Source: Chrysaora quinquecirrha (taxonomy: Eukaryota; Cnidaria; Scyphozoa; Semaeostomeae; Pelagiidae). From it: 64,000 nt of DNA. The position numbers were made by a program, and so were the translations under genes. The stretch is from positions 248,001 through 312,000 of the forward strand of contig JACTAT010000115.1 of assembly GCA_014526335.1 (NCBI GenBank). Reading direction: 5' to 3'. Under the pieces are notes generated by a model. That model had not been told where the DNA came from. It searched no databases and saw nothing but the letters and a program-made list of their open reading frames with translations. Shown here in pieces: positions 47,100 to 59,296 of this stretch (its first letter is position 1; each line of letters starts with the position of its first letter).

Positions 47100-48580
47100 C
47101 TAAAATTGCTCTACTTGATACGAGAATCCTACTAGACTGCTTCATCCAAAAAAGGAATTACAAATTACACAATTGACAAATATGCAATATGTTCCATATA
47201 AGGCTTGCTAACGTATTTTTCGGTAGATACAAAGAAATAACAACCAATCAAATTTATAACATAACAAAAGGTAACACACCTAAAATGTATAAGGAAACGC
47301 TAATCATTACAAGCGAAAAACATCATGAGTCAATTTCCTTGTCTCACCACGAGGTAATCAGTCTATATGTGAGTCATGAAACTCTTAAGGTAACCGACTC
47401 GTTTGCCATTGTTACAACAGGTGCGTTGAGTTTGCTAACAGTTTCACACAACAAGCAGGTTATAGCAAAAAGACAGCACAGAATAACTTTGATTAGGGAT
47501 TCCTATGTAAATAACATTTGTCGTAAGGTTCCTGATAAAAAGACTTGGGAGTCATAGATTGTGTCCAGAGCCGTGCTGCAAAAGAATGGGATTGGATTGC
47601 AAGCAAGCAAGCTATATATGCTGGGACCATACAGGTTTATGCATAACTCGGCCAAAAGGACTTTGATTATTGTACGTGTATTCCAATTTCTTCCTCCTTC
47701 CCTGGTTTTGGCACTTCGCCAAGAAGCAGCAAATTCAACAAGTTGAATTTCTCTGTGACAACGTCCAACGTCAGTGAATCTCCGTACTCTTATTACATAA
47801 CACAGATACTCTTCATTTTCATGATTTGTGGATCACAGTTTAGCATGGGGTTTTTTCTGCTTTGAAATGAGTAACAGCCTTTGGCTCTTTATCTAAGAAT
47901 AGGCCAAGCCAAACCAAAACATTGTCTTCTTGGCTGTCACTGGTTGGTTTCGACAAAAGTTTTACGGTTCAATTTAAAAAAAAATACAGTCATGACCTTG
48001 AAATTAAGTTCCAAACGAGCACAGGTAGATGGTCCGAAGAAGAAAGGTCAACTATAACATAAATCCACAAGTTTGCTATTTAGCAGAAGAATTGCAAGCC
48101 CCCATCATCAGTGCTCTAATGGCTGAATGCCAAGCAGAGTTGCCAGATCGAAATCTTAAAAAAATCCCACATCGAGCCTCAAAAAATCCCAGAATTCAAT
48201 GTTTTTTCTTGAAAACTCCCAAGATTTTTTGCGTGTTTTTAAATGATGTCATTTTTTGTTGTGGAAGACATTTTGGCCAATAATTGCTTCCCAGATCTCC
48301 TTTTTGACCCGCGGGAAACGAGTCTTTTGAAAGCAAGTCTTTTGTATGGGTCTGTTTTTTTATCCATGTTATGTAGCCCCATTGAATAATAAATGTAGTA
48401 TGCCAATGAGAAGAAAACACTAAATGCAGAGTAAACGTTAATGCTGTTGTAAAGTACAACAAATAAGAAAATTCAAATAAATTTATGAAACCTAGCAAAT
48501 TCTGACAAGTTCAACCTCGAGTACGAAATCATCATCTGGATTGACTTTGTAGACAGTTTCGGCATTAAATATCTTCGTCA
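47100..48580. other. No recognised gene; one 122-codon frame
   Basis: The + frame at 47189-47557 (includes YKETLIITSEKHHESISLSH) is the longest. It looks neither clearly coding nor clearly random, and I recognise no domain. The rest is AT-rich without features. Confidence 0.4.
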
Positions 48581-48670
48581 TCCCATCCAAATGGAAACCT
48601 TGTCTTTGAGAATGGACATTTGCTCAAATGGGTAACTCTGCACTGCGCAAGCGGGATTTACTATAACAAC

Positions 48671-49889
48671 ATGGCCGCACGAAAATCAGAGCGTTTGAGT
48701 GAAAAAGCTGCAATAAACTATGCAGATTTTACAGATATTGTGTGCGTTGAAGAAAGGGAAAAGAAGATAAGAATGAATGCAAGAGAAAAGGATAGACTTT
48801 ATGCCATGGAGGTATGTTGGCTTTCCTTTTTGCAGACTTCGCTTTCCTTCTGACAGTATCTGACCCACCAGAGAATGAAATGAAAGAAGATGAATGATTG
48901 AGTCACAACCTGAAGAATGTTTATATATAATACCAGTATACCTACACCTAGGTTTATATACCTTGTTAACAATAAAATCGGGGAGAAAATCATACGTAAT
49001 AGGATTAGGGAATGATTTAATAATACTATTCAGAATTATTAGGCCTGTGTAGTAAATAGCCTGTGAAAACGGTTTTAAAGTTCCATCCAACAGTCTAAAG
49101 TCCATTTTATACAACGTTCACGACATTTATTTTACCATACATTTTTTACTTCACAACCTTCTAAGCAACATTAGCAGATGCATTAGCTGTATGTTTTGTC
49201 TAGTTGTTGTTCACGGTGATTAGAGTGATAATTGTTGTTATGAAATGATGATGATATGATGATATATACTATAGGCTATGTAGCTATATGTGACATGTGT
49301 AACAACTATTGACCTCTGGCTCTAGCTAGAACAAGGTACCATAAAAGGTATAGGTACAACTAGGCTTTCTTTTTATGCATTTTAATTATACTATACAAAT
49401 TTGAGATACACCTAGGCCTTTTCTATTTGTGAATTTTTGAAAGATAAAGTATATAGCTGGGTTAAGCTCAATAGCAAATCAGTACCTTAATATAAATAAA
49501 TTTCTCTTTATACACACTAATATATCAGTCTTCTCATGCCAGATTGTTGCACAAGATCCGATCAATGACAAGATCAAGGTTCATTATGTGGGATATCCAA
49601 GCCCAATGGATGAATTGAAGGACTGCAAAAAAACAGGAAGAAAGGATATGTGCTTTAGAACAGAGGCCCATCCCAAAGGAAATTTCCTGTAAGGATAGGT
49701 TTAGTGTTTTCCTGCATGAGGTCTACACCAAGATAAAGCAAAATCTGGTATCATCAAAACGTGAAGATCCCCTTGTAAAGTTTGAGGTCATTGCTGATAT
49801 TGATATTCAGCAGCCGATGGAAGATAAGGGTCGAAAAATTGAGAAACAAGAAAAAGTCATTTATGAAGTTTTGGAGAATCAGCAGCTTG
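48671..49889 (+). pseudogene. Gene X, copy A, 5' exons
   Basis: Exon 1 (48671-48811) starts MAARKSERLSEKAAINYADF, is rich in charged residues and ends at a GTATGT donor. Exon 2 starts after an AG at 49542 with IVAQDPINDKIKVHYVGYPS, which has a chromo/Tudor-knot-like look (VHYVGY). An A7 run near 49627 shifts the frame, which continues as DRFSVFLHEVYTKIKQNLVS and FEVIADIDIQQPMEDKG. It is cut at 49889 by the Harbinger insertion. Function is unknown. The intron (731 bp) and the VHYVGY part are absent from copy B. Confidence 0.6.
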
Positions 49890-50225
49890 GGCTTAATTCT
49901 CACGTCAAACTTATGTCGAACTTATGTTGAGTCAAATCTAATTATTTAATTAAATCTAAGATAAATCCATGATAAATCTATCGTCTGAATCCAAGTGATA
50001 AACTTGACTCAAATCTGACTCAAGTTTATGATGCTCTGTTAGATGATCTAACACAAATGCGACGTGGGTTCATACGATGGATTTCTGTCAAGTCAAATTC
50101 AATTAATTTCAGTTCTGGTCCACTGTTTGTCCTATCACCTAGCTTGGAGCATGCGTATTAGAGTTTAGAAAAAAGTGCGCGCTTTTCGTTTGTGTGGCCT
50201 TTATTACTTACTTCTCGAAGAAAAC

Positions 50226-51354
50226 ATGGCGACATCTGTTGGTGACTACGACATTGAGGAAGAATTCGACGAGCTAGACAGCAACGATAGCAATGACGGG
50301 ATTTCCGCAGCACAATTTTCTAAAAGTTGCGTAATATTTAAAGATTTGGTGAATATTTTTGCAAAAGAGCAAGAGGAGGAAGAAGACGAGGTAGAAGAAG
50401 ATAATTGCATTGATGCATCTTGCGTGTCAGCTTCATTGAAGACAAAGTCAGATAGGCCTGCCAGGCAAAAAGGCAAGAAAGCTGGTAGAAAGGCCAAGTG
50501 GAGTGCATCTTGCACAGATGATTTGGTTGATGTAATTTGCAACGACGAAACACTAAGTAAAAATTATTTTCACCAACGTTAAAACTGCAAAGAATGGTTT
50601 TTATTATGAAAAAATGATTGTAGAATTAAAGAAACGTTGCATTGACAGGTCAGAGGAATTTTCTTATGATATTGGCCAAGTTAGAGAAAAGTTCAAGCGC
50701 TGTATTTCAGAATGCAAAAAAGCTGCATTGACAATGAAAACCGCTTCTTGCATAAAACGTTTCCAAGAAGACAAAGGGTATGGGAAGTGGTTTAGCCATT
50801 TGCTCCCTCTAGTACAAAGAAGAGCATCTTGCCAACCAGAACAGGCAATACAGCCAAGCTCATTTTCAAGAAAAAGGAAGGGATCGGAACCATTTCCAGA
50901 GGAAGAAAATACTTCAACAACTTCTAGCAGCAGTGTGCCTTCCACATCTACTCCAAAAGAAGGATAAGCAGCCCAGAGATATAAAATAGAATAGAAATAG
51001 AAAAATAGAAAAAAGTCCAATGTGGATGCAGCAACAGGGGCTGTCTCTAAAGTTATGGAAAAACTAGATAAAGCTTTAGAGAATGATCCCACAGACAAGC
51101 TCATCAATTATTTTGAAGAAGAAAATGAAAGGGCCAGACAGCATGAGATGAGGCTGTTCCACATGCTATTTGCGCAGCCAAACCAACGAAATATCCCCAC
51201 ACAAGTTCCAGACATGGGAAGGGATTGTATAAATCAGCCTATGATGCAACAGCAACAATATATTGTGACTCCAAATTCGAATATCAACCATATTCACAAT
51301 CAACAATATGAAGAAGACACTGAATGTGGTGTAGTTTACCAACAGTTATTTTAA
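50226..51354 (+). pseudogene. Harbinger Myb/SANT-like DNA-binding protein
   Basis: The chosen ATG opens an acidic N-terminus (MATSVGDYDIEEEFDELDSN). A basic segment (RQKGKKAGRKAKWSASCTDD) begins the Myb/SANT/MADF-like domain, which continues after an A-run frameshift near 50555 as FYYEKMIVELKKRCIDRSEE and FKRCISECKKAALTMK. A Ser/Thr-rich linker follows. After a second break near 50965 comes a C-terminal helix (VSKVMEKLDKALENDPTDKL). In Harbinger elements this partner protein guides the transposase to DNA and the nucleus. Two frame breaks suggest it is inactive. Confidence 0.75.
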
Positions 51355-51517
51355 ATGGCTTTTAGCAACATTAACAAGATAGAAAACAGTGCTTAATATA
51401 ACTATCAATAAGTTAACAAAGAGTTTATAATTCTATTGTTTGTTCTTAATAACATATTATATGCTTCTCTGGCTTAAATTAAACAAATCAAAGATTCATG
51501 GTGTGTATTTTAGAAAT

Positions 51518-52740
51518 TTAAATGATGTTCTGTTTCTCTTTATAAAACTTTGTTTTTAAACTTTCTCTAATTTTCCCTGCTTGTTTGCTGTTGTCACGGA
51601 CTGGGGTGCCTGATGTCATATGCAGTATGTCTCTGACAATTTTAGGTGGTCGCCTCTCATTTTTGTCTGGATCTTGGCTCACATCCCATTGGCGCAAGGT
51701 AACATCACCTTTCTCAATGCATAGGTTGTGGAGGACTACACATGCCAATGTAACAGCTTTGACCGTGCTAATTGTGCTTTCACATTTCCTTGCCAGGATC
51801 CTCCAACGTCCCTTTAATTTCACATATGCTCCTTCTGTCACCGTGTGGCTCTACTGAGCCTATAGTTGAAATACGTCTGATCTGCCTTCAAGACAGCTTG
51901 AGAGTAAGGCTTCGTTAACCATTAGTGGAAGGGGAAGGCTCCATCACCAAGAAGTAATGGGGGTATCATGACATTCCCCTCTTTGTGTGCAATGCTCTGA
52001 AATGTACCTGAATTTAATTCAGAATCCAGATCTGAGGACTGGAAAATCACAGAGTCATGTGAATTTCCAGCATATCCACAACTGCCCAAAATAAATCTGT
52101 ATTTTGCATCCACTATGGCAATCAAAATTATGGAATAGAAGTTCTTGAAATTGTGGTATTCTTTTGAAGCTTCGGCACCTCCAGGTGGACAGCGAATCGG
52201 GATGTGACTTCCATCAATAGCTGCATAGGCAGATGTAAATTGCCATTCAGCATCCATCATTTCCATCAGCTGTTGCAGATTCTTGTTACTATGAGGCCAC
52301 AGCTTGGTAAATGTCTCTTCCCAAAAGTTCTCAACAATAAGCTGGCACACCTCAATTATGATGCCACACAAAGTTGACTCTCCAATCCCAGCAAGCTCAG
52401 CAATTGTATAGAGATAGTCTCCTCTACCAAGACGATACAAACAAACTGCCAGACGGCATTCAGGACTTATTGGCTCTTCTGTTACGGTTTCTTTTGTTAC
52501 TGTTTCATAAAGCCTTCCAAGGATGTACTGAAACGTGTCCTTATATACACGAAGAGTCTTTTTGAACCTTTCTTCAGAGTAGGTTGTCCAAACCAGATCT
52601 CACAATCCACTATTTCTCCTCAAATGTCGTACTGATCTTGGGCGCAGAACTGGTTCACTTTCTTCAATAATTTTCTGCAATTCGAGCAGGGTGCTAGATA
52701 TTTTCAACATCATGTGCCGTTTCTGTCCAATCATTAACAG
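51518..52740 (-). pseudogene. HARBI1-like DDE transposase
   Basis: Read right to left, the N-terminus (about 52600-52440) has LRVYKDTFQYILGRLYETVT and CRLAVCLYRLGRGDYLYTIA (HTH region). The core has YAAIDGSHIPIRCPPGG (first Asp), LGSCGYAGNSHDSVIFQSSD (second Asp) and LLLGDGAFPFH. After an in-frame TAA and a frame change near 51845 it continues TEGAYVKLKGRWRILARKCE (Glu) and VTLACVVLHNLCIEKGDV. A further TGA lies near 52602. The DDE residues are all present, but the frame is broken at least three times. Confidence 0.85.
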
Positions 52741-53280
52741 AACTGCCTTTTGCACACGCAATCTTCATTCTCTTTCCCTGCTTACTCTTGTGAGAAGAGC
52801 CAGAATTTTCTGGCACTCAAATGGCGCCATTATTGGCCTATGTACCTAAGGCCTAGGCGGTACTTTAAATTTTATTGTGGCCTACCAGAGCCTTGTACTT
52901 TCAAGAGCTTTTAAGAAAGCTGTTAAAAAGATAATAGGCCACAATTCGAAATTAAGTTTGAGAAATCTGAAGATACCTGAGTTATAAAATTATTTCAACA
53001 TGCAAAATATTTTGAGCGAGTACCAGTGCAGCGTTGAATAAAGTAGGCATCAGACATCAGATCACAACAAACTAAGAAACCGTCACCCTGTTAACAACGC
53101 AATTTCTACTACCCAGACCCCTATGTAATTTATCTTGGCCTCTGTTTCCCTGTGATTCAAGAATTAAATCTAACACAAATACAACGTCTGAATCCAACTC
53201 AAACTTCGGTCGCGTTTATGTTGGACTCAATGGCAATTAGATTTAACTTGACATAAGCTCAACGTATGAATTAGGCCTTG

Positions 53281-53411
53281 ATCATGTTTCTAGAATTGGT
53301 TGGGACCAAAGAGTCCCAAATACAGAGCTTGATTTTTGTTATGTTATTGATGGTTCTCTCTGGTTTTGGTTCAGGCAGCCAGCTCCCATTAAAGATTTCC
53401 AGATAATTTGT
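53281..53411 (+). pseudogene. Gene X, copy A, middle piece
   Basis: Between the two inserted elements, 131 bp match copy B (59760-59880) and encode RIGWDQRVPNTELDFCYVID and GSLWFWFRQPAPIKDFQI. The right end carries the LINE target duplication AGATAATTTGT. Confidence 0.75.
53401..53411 (+). repeat. LINE target-site duplication, left
   Basis: AGATAATTTGT occurs here and at 56539-56549, on either side of the RTE-like LINE. Copy B has a single diverged version (AAGTGATTGGT) at the same place. Confidence 0.85.
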
Positions 53412-56400
53412 TAATATAATAATTTATATTCGGACAACATGGCGACGCGTGTTGACTTCTGGAGGAATCCGAAGGAATGTCAAATCCTAATAATATTTTC
53501 AAACTTTATCTGTAGGCACATGAAATGAAATTTTTAAACATTGGAACATTGAACGTCAGAGGATGCAGAGATGAATACGACAAAGAGGCCTTATGTACTG
53601 ACATCGAAAAATATAATCTCCATGTACTTGGAATCACTGAAACTCACATTGTTGGAGACGAAAACGTGACAAATTTAAACATAAACAACAGAGAATACAA
53701 ATATTTTGAAGGAGGAATCAAGGAAAAGAACGTTTTTAGTGGGGTAGGATGTATCATAGATGCAGAACTTAAACCAAATTTCAAAAGAATAAACGATAGA
53801 ATCTGCATAGCAGTAGCACACCTAGGCCTGAATAATAATACACAGAAAACCCAAAAATTAATAATTATATCAGCATACGCACCAACCCTTCAAACATCAG
53901 AGAAAAATCCATCTCAAAGAGATGCTTTTTACGAAGAAATTAACAAAATTTTAAGTAAAGAAAAGAAAAGCAAAAACATTGTAATACTGCTCGGTGATTT
54001 CAATGCCAAAACTGGCTCGGGCTACCATGCGTATAGCGAAAATATGGGAAAATATGGAAAAGGTAAGATGAACAGTAATGGTGAAAATTTTCTTAATATG
54101 TTAAGAGACAATGAAATGGTTATAACGAATACAATATTCCCTCACAAACTAGCACATCGAACTACATGGACAGCACCCGAACGAAATAATCCAGCAAATC
54201 ACCACGATGGAACAATAAGAAGGAATCCTTATCGTAATCAAATAGACTACATAATAACCAAAATCTCTCACAAGAATTTTGTAACAGATGCAAGGTCATA
54301 TGGAGGATGTGAAACATACACAGATCACAAGCTTGTAAAAATGACTATGAAAATTGAATGGTGGAAACTACCAAAAAATAAGTCAAACAAGAAAACTCTA
54401 AATCTAGCAAATCCTAACAATAATGAAATAAATGAAAATTACAAAAAATCTATAAATGAAAAAGTAAATGAAATGCAAGTTTCAGAAAGCCCAAACGAAC
54501 TGTGGAAAAATGTTACAGAAATAATCCTCAAATCAGCAGAACAAACCATAGGTTATCAGAAAGGCAACATAAAAAAACTAGAAAATAAAGAAATAGAAGC
54601 ACTTAGTAAAAAGCAAAGAAAACTAAGAAATGATATAGAAGCAACTTCATCCTCAGAAATCAAAAGAATTTTAAAAAAGGAAAGAAATCAATTAATCAAT
54701 AACATCAAACAAAAACTAAAAGAAATTAATGATAAAGAAATTGACAAAGAATTACAAGATATTGAAAGCAAGAAAAACGATGCAAGTAAATATTATGAAG
54801 CTGCAAAAGTCCTTCAACGAAAACAAAAAAGAAAAGAACCAAAAATAATAAACAAAGATGGATTTATTGCAAGCAATGACAAAGAAAAATGCATAATAAT
54901 AACAAACTTTTTCACTGAATTATTTGTAAAAGAAAATCAAGGACAACAAAGAGAATATATACCTGTAGAAATGGAAGATCCTTTCACAGAAGAAGAAATA
55001 AGTAAAGTTGTCAAAAAGCTCAAAAATAATAAAAGTGCAGGTCCTGATGACATCAAAGCAGAATTAATCAAACAAAGTCCAAATGTGATTCACAATCTTA
55101 TAGCAAAAATCCTACAATTCACATCAAAAGGTCACCCCTATCCAGAAGTACTAAGACAAGGAATCCTGATACCATTACCGAAACCACCAAAAGCAAATGT
55201 AAACGTAAATGTGAGGCCTATCATCCTACTCTCTATACTCAGAAAAATCTTATCTATGTGTATGATTCAACGATGCTGGGATAGACTGAAAGGAGAAATT
55301 CCAATTGAACAAGCAGCATACCAGCCAGGACGATCAACAACAGAGCAAGTATTTTGTGTTAAAACCCTAGCTGAAAAAGCAATCACTACAAACAACTATA
55401 CCATCTTCATACTTATGTTAGATATGTCAAAAGCTTTTGACTCAATAAATCGTAAAAAACTCATGACGTACCTAAGTGAAATCCTAACTGAAAGCGAACT
55501 CTACATGATGAATTTACTAATAAATGATGTCGTCCTAAATGTACAATACGGAAATGAGAAAGGTGAAAACATCCACACAAATGTAGGGTCATGTCAAGGG
55601 GACTGTCTGTCAGCATTTTTCTTCATTTTATACTTATCGAAAGCCATCAAACCCCTACCACAGCATATAGAAAGGCAAGATTACGATAATTTCATGTGGT
55701 CAGAGCTAGATTGGATAATAAATCGTGATGCAAATCAAGAACAAATAGACCCAAAGTATTCAGATGACATAAATTTCATAAGAAGTTGGTACCCAAAAAT
55801 AAATCAACTGAAAAGAGAAATTCCCAAAATGTTGAAAGAAGAAGGACTTGAAGTAAACAAATCAAAAACAGAAGAATATGAAATAAGAAGAGGAGGTGAA
55901 GAAAAATGGAAAAATTGCAAAATTCTAGGTAGTCTGATTGACACAGAATGTGACATCTCAAGAAGACATGGAATTGCAACAAGTGCCTTTAACAAATTAG
56001 AAAAAATTTTCAAGAGTAAAAGTGTGAGTCAAAAACAAAAATTGAGAACATTTAATGCCTATGTAGAAAGTATATTTTATACAATAGCGAACTATGGACA
56101 ATAACGAATCGAATCAGTAATAAAATAGACTGCATACAAAGAAAATTCCTAAGAAGAGTACTGGGCATAAAATGGCCGAAAGTAATAAGTAACCAAAAGT
56201 TATATGAAAAAACAGAGCAAAAACCGTGGAGTCAAATTGTGAAAAAAAGATCAATGTGCTGGTTAGGTCATCTACTTAGACTTGATGCTAACACACCCGC
56301 AAAGAAGGCTTTGAATGAATTCATAAAGAAAGCAAATAGACCCCCGGGAAGACCAAAAGAGACTTGGCTAAGCTCAATCAAACGTACTCTGATGTCCAAC

Positions 56401-56538
56401 GATCTTAATGTGAATTTTGAAAGTAACAGTACAATGATAAGAGATCTGGAAGAGTTGTGTGCAGACAGAAAACAGTGGAACAATATTATTAGGAACATGA
56501 AGTTGTAAAGCACAACGTACATGCGAAGAAGAAGAAGA
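53412..56538 (+). mobile_element. RTE-like LINE, nearly intact
   Basis: A single ORF with an APE endonuclease and RT, no obvious ORF1, and a (GAA)n tail (about 56524-56540) flanked by an 11-bp duplication describe an RTE-type LINE. A 5' leader of about 110 bp precedes the ORF. Because the duplication is perfect and there is one main frameshift, this is a young insertion. Confidence 0.85.
53525..56508 (+). CDS. LINE endonuclease-reverse transcriptase ORF
   Basis: Residues about 1-270 form an APE-like endonuclease: LNIGTLNVRGCRDEYDKEAL, LGITETHIVG, IVILLGDFNAKTGSG, RNQIDYIITK and TYTDHKLVKM. The RT spans about 490-800: KNNKSAGPDDIKAELIKQSP, LDMSKAFDSINRKKLM (motif A), GSCQGDCLSAFFFILYL (motif B) and DPKYSDDINFIRSW (catalytic SDD box). 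A stop at 56102 follows a one-base loss in the T-run near 56076. In the next frame the C-terminus continues with RKFLRRVLGIKWPKV, CWLGHLLRLDANTPAKKALN and PPGRPKETWLSSIKRTL. The start is the first ATG of the long frame. Confidence 0.9.
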
Positions 56539-56549
56539 AGATAATTTGT

Positions 56550-56740
56550 GGTGTCCAAATTGAAACTCAGATTGAAAGAACCCCTTGTACTGTTTTTTTT
56601 TTGTTAGAGGTAATGGAACAAGGGATAGTTTTATGGGAAATTCTTGGAGGAAAAGGTTAATGGTTTAGCATCTAATTAATTTTGTTACATAGCTTATTCA
56701 TTTACCTTGCAATTCGGGAACCATTTGTTATTGACGTTGG
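56550..56740. pseudogene. X/Y copy A, right piece
   Basis: The end of gene X (+, QIETQIERTPC and GNGTRDSFMGNSWRKR) is followed by about 80 bp matching the 3' end of gene Y (-) in copy B at 60020-60075. Similarity stops near 56740, where a LINE fragment begins. Confidence 0.75.
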
Positions 56741-56744
56741 TTAA

Positions 56745-57717
56745 ACAGAATAGGCCTTATTCCTTGGAGAAAATTCCTTTGTAATTGCATTTCGCTTTTA
56801 CCATCTGCAATCTGAGTCTTGGTATTTGTTTGCAGTCAGATAATTTGGTTTCTGCAAAGTAGTTATTTCTCTTGAAATCTTTAAACCATCTCATTTTTCT
56901 TTCGGTTTCACATTTTTGTTTGATTTGTTTGACAATCCAATCCTCGATTTTCTTTTTTATTTCTCTTTTCCAAATAGATTTTTTTATCCCAAAAACATAC
57001 TGTTATTTTATAGCAATGCTGTAGATATCTGTTTCTCTTTTTAAACTTTCAAACCAGCAGTTAATGTGTGACCTATCTATTTTATTTAATAAAATCTTCT
57101 TTGACAGTCTTTCTTCCTCTGATTTAATTAAATTATGATAAAACATTAATTTTTTATAGTGCAATTTCTGCTGCATAGGTCATATGCCAGTTTCCACTAA
57201 GATCCCCCAGTACGACGTTGTATGTTCTATCTCCTGTTAGCAAACGCTTATGCAGTTTGTCAATTTCTTTCCTTTCTATTTCAGTCGAGTGCCCATTGCC
57301 AAATTTCCAACTTGAAACTCACTTCCATATTTTTTGACATCTGTATCGTATGATTCAGTTTTCCCTTTTGATCTATCTTTTTGATGTTATGACCTTTCTG
57401 GCAGATTATGTCACCTAAATACTTTACTTGATTTACCTGTTTTATCTCTCCCTGTCTTAAATTTACTGTTACATGTTCTTTTGCTTCTTTTCCATTGTTG
57501 AATGCCATGTAATATATCTGATTTTCTTTATTAAAACTAAATTTTTTCTGCATTTCCATTTGCTTCAGGCTACCTTCTACTTGCATTATTCTTGCCTTAC
57601 TTCCCAGGGCTATTATGTCATCTATGTATATTAAGTTTTGTATGCCTAGTCCGTCATCAATCATTGTGCAGCTAAGCCCTTCTACAAAGTTCACCTCATC
57701 TGTTTCTACGCCACACA
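56745..57717 (-). mobile_element. LINE fragment with YIDD box
   Basis: Read right to left, the RT end has QNLIYIDDIIALGSKARIMQ (catalytic YIDD), SFNKENQIYYMAFNNGKEAK and QVKYLGDIICQKGHNIKKID. After a frame change come EIDKLHKRLLTGDRTYNVVL, GIKKSIWKREIKKKIEDWIV and RWFKDFKRNNYFAETKLSDC. One in-frame stop and one frameshift were seen. It is 5' truncated at the TIR element beginning at 57718 and belongs to a different LINE clade from the 53.4-kb element. Confidence 0.75.
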
Positions 57718-58687
57718 TAGCCTGCGTGCAAACTTCACAAAGAGGGAATTGTAAAGTCTGCGAATTAGCGTCCGTTTTCGAGTTCTGTGATCTTGCGCAA
57801 TAAATCTGCTCTTTGTCTGGGCATTGTTTCTCATCCAATCAGTGAGTGGTTTCAGATTTTAGTGACCCAATCAAAAACAAGAACATCGTCACGTGTTTTT
57901 CAGTCTCTTTGAGACAAGTGAAGGAGTGAACACAACAAAAATAACCTGTATTCAAGATGGAGGAACGTTCAGTGACTTTTTCGAGGATCAAGTTTGAATG
58001 TCTTCAGTGAAAATTTGGGACGAAACTGCGTTTCAAAGGGGATTTGACATGGTGAAGCAAATCTTTAACTGTTAAGATCGAAACATTATACGTGGATCAA
58101 GATTAATGATCAAAATTAATGATGCAGTACTAGTAATAGGCCTGTCCCTGCTGTCATTTCCCTCTGCCTCCGACGATAACAAAACCCTTCTAATCTTCGA
58201 TGGGCGCTCCGATCTGGGCAGAGCTTCGTCCTCGCGAAACCCAATAACTGTGTCAGTGGCTGCTGCTTTTTTATTGTATTTCAACTTAAGCATTTCGTTG
58301 ACTTTGGCCAGTTCGTCTTTTATAACCTCCCCTTCTTCAACAAATCAACACAATTTTTGCAAATATATTTCGAAAATGGAAGCAAATAAATAAAATCGAG
58401 ACTAATCTGCTTTCGGATTAAAAACGCCAGATCCCTCCACAATATTTCGATCGTGCTTCAAAACAGTCTCTTCGAAAGCAAAGATAGCATCTTCCATCAT
58501 CCGACATTTTCAATTTGATCAGTGCGTGTCTGCTCTGCGGGACGTTCGGACGAGTAAAGCGGAGGCAATTTCTTGCGCAAAATCGACCTCCTCTGTGAAG
58601 GAGGAAATCGAGGTCACAGAACTCGAAAACGGACGCTAATTCGCAGACTTTACAATTCCCTCTTTGTGAAGTTTGCACGCAGGCTAC
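57718..58687. mobile_element. 970-bp non-autonomous TIR element
   Basis: Inverted repeats of about 75 bp bound the segment. The left starts TAGCCTGCGTGCAAACTTCA (57718-57795), and the right is its reverse complement (58608-58687). Agreement is almost perfect. No transposase is encoded inside. A clear target duplication was not found; the flanks CGCCACACA and CGTCCAAAA share only some bases. The superfamily is unknown. Confidence 0.8.
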
Positions 58688-58688
58688 G

Positions 58689-59165
58689 TCCAAAAGTCTC
58701 AAAATATACTCCCCATATTTTCTGCATATTTTTTTCATACCTCTTCTACTTTTGGACACTTTTTAGCGTTATTTCCTATTTTTCCCGATTTTTCGAGAAC
58801 TGCCTATGTAATGTGAACGAATTGGCGCATTGAGAATCAAAACAAACGAAGGGGGTCAGTGTGAGAAAAATAACTTTGACAAAATGATGCTTAATGTTTT
58901 GAAACTATACTACACGGATTTTCTGCATATTTCTAAATACCTTCTCTATTTTTGAAGACTTTTTGGTGATATTTATTATTTTTTTTAATTTTTCGAAAAC
59001 TGCCTATGTAATATGAACGAGTGGGCGCATTGAGAATTAAAGCAAACGAAGGGTGCCAGTGTGAGTAAAATAACTTTCACAAAATGGTCCAAAAAGTCTC
59101 AAAAATATACTCCACATATTTTCTGCATATTTCTTTCATACTTTCTCTACTTTTTAAGACTTCCA
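58689..59165 (+). repeat. 200-bp tandem repeat, about 2.4 units
   Basis: Units start near 58689, 58888 and 59088. Shared words include TTTTCTGCATATTTCT, GAACTGCCTATGTAAT-like and GGCGCATTGAGAAT. Units differ by perhaps 15%. It lies between two transposons and may be a subterminal array of one of them. Confidence 0.8.
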
Positions 59166-59296
59166 AACATAATTGAATGAAATAAGTGAAACTTAATCTG
59201 TAGAAGAGCAGAAATTTTTATTCAAATTGTTCCTTTCATCCTTTTCTACATATAACTACACTTTCTATTTTGTTACATATTGCTACAATTTGTTCC

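Larger units (their letters stand above)
49890..53277. mobile_element. PIF/Harbinger transposon, 3.4 kb
   Basis: The ends form inverted repeats (left GGCTTAATTCTCACGTCAAA; right, reverse complemented, GGCCTAATTCATACGTTGAG) that stay similar over about 45 bp. TTG is duplicated on both sides (49887-49889, 53278-53280). Two convergent genes inside, Myb/SANT-like on + and HARBI1-like DDE on -, are the Harbinger signature. The host site is recovered by comparison with X/Y copy B. Confidence 0.92.
48588..56740. mobile_element. X/Y element copy A, split by two insertions
   Basis: The sequence matches X/Y copy B (59297-63711) in pieces: 48588-49889, 53278-53411 and 56550-56740. It begins with CAAATGGAAAC and TGGACATTTGCTC as the copy B TIR does. 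A Harbinger element (49890-53277) and an RTE-like LINE (53412-56538) sit between the pieces. Copy A ends within the 3' part of gene Y, so its right TIR is lost. Copy B serves as an unoccupied control for both insertion sites. Confidence 0.85.

Noticed and set aside
47189..47557. 122-codon frame as a gene
   Set aside because: No recognised domain, no splice context, no second copy; length alone is weak in AT-rich DNA with many frames.
57615..57838. Cys-containing extension (CEVCTQAMCGVE) of the LINE RT frame
   Set aside because: These codons are the TIR of the 57.7-58.7 kb element read through, not a zinc finger of the LINE.
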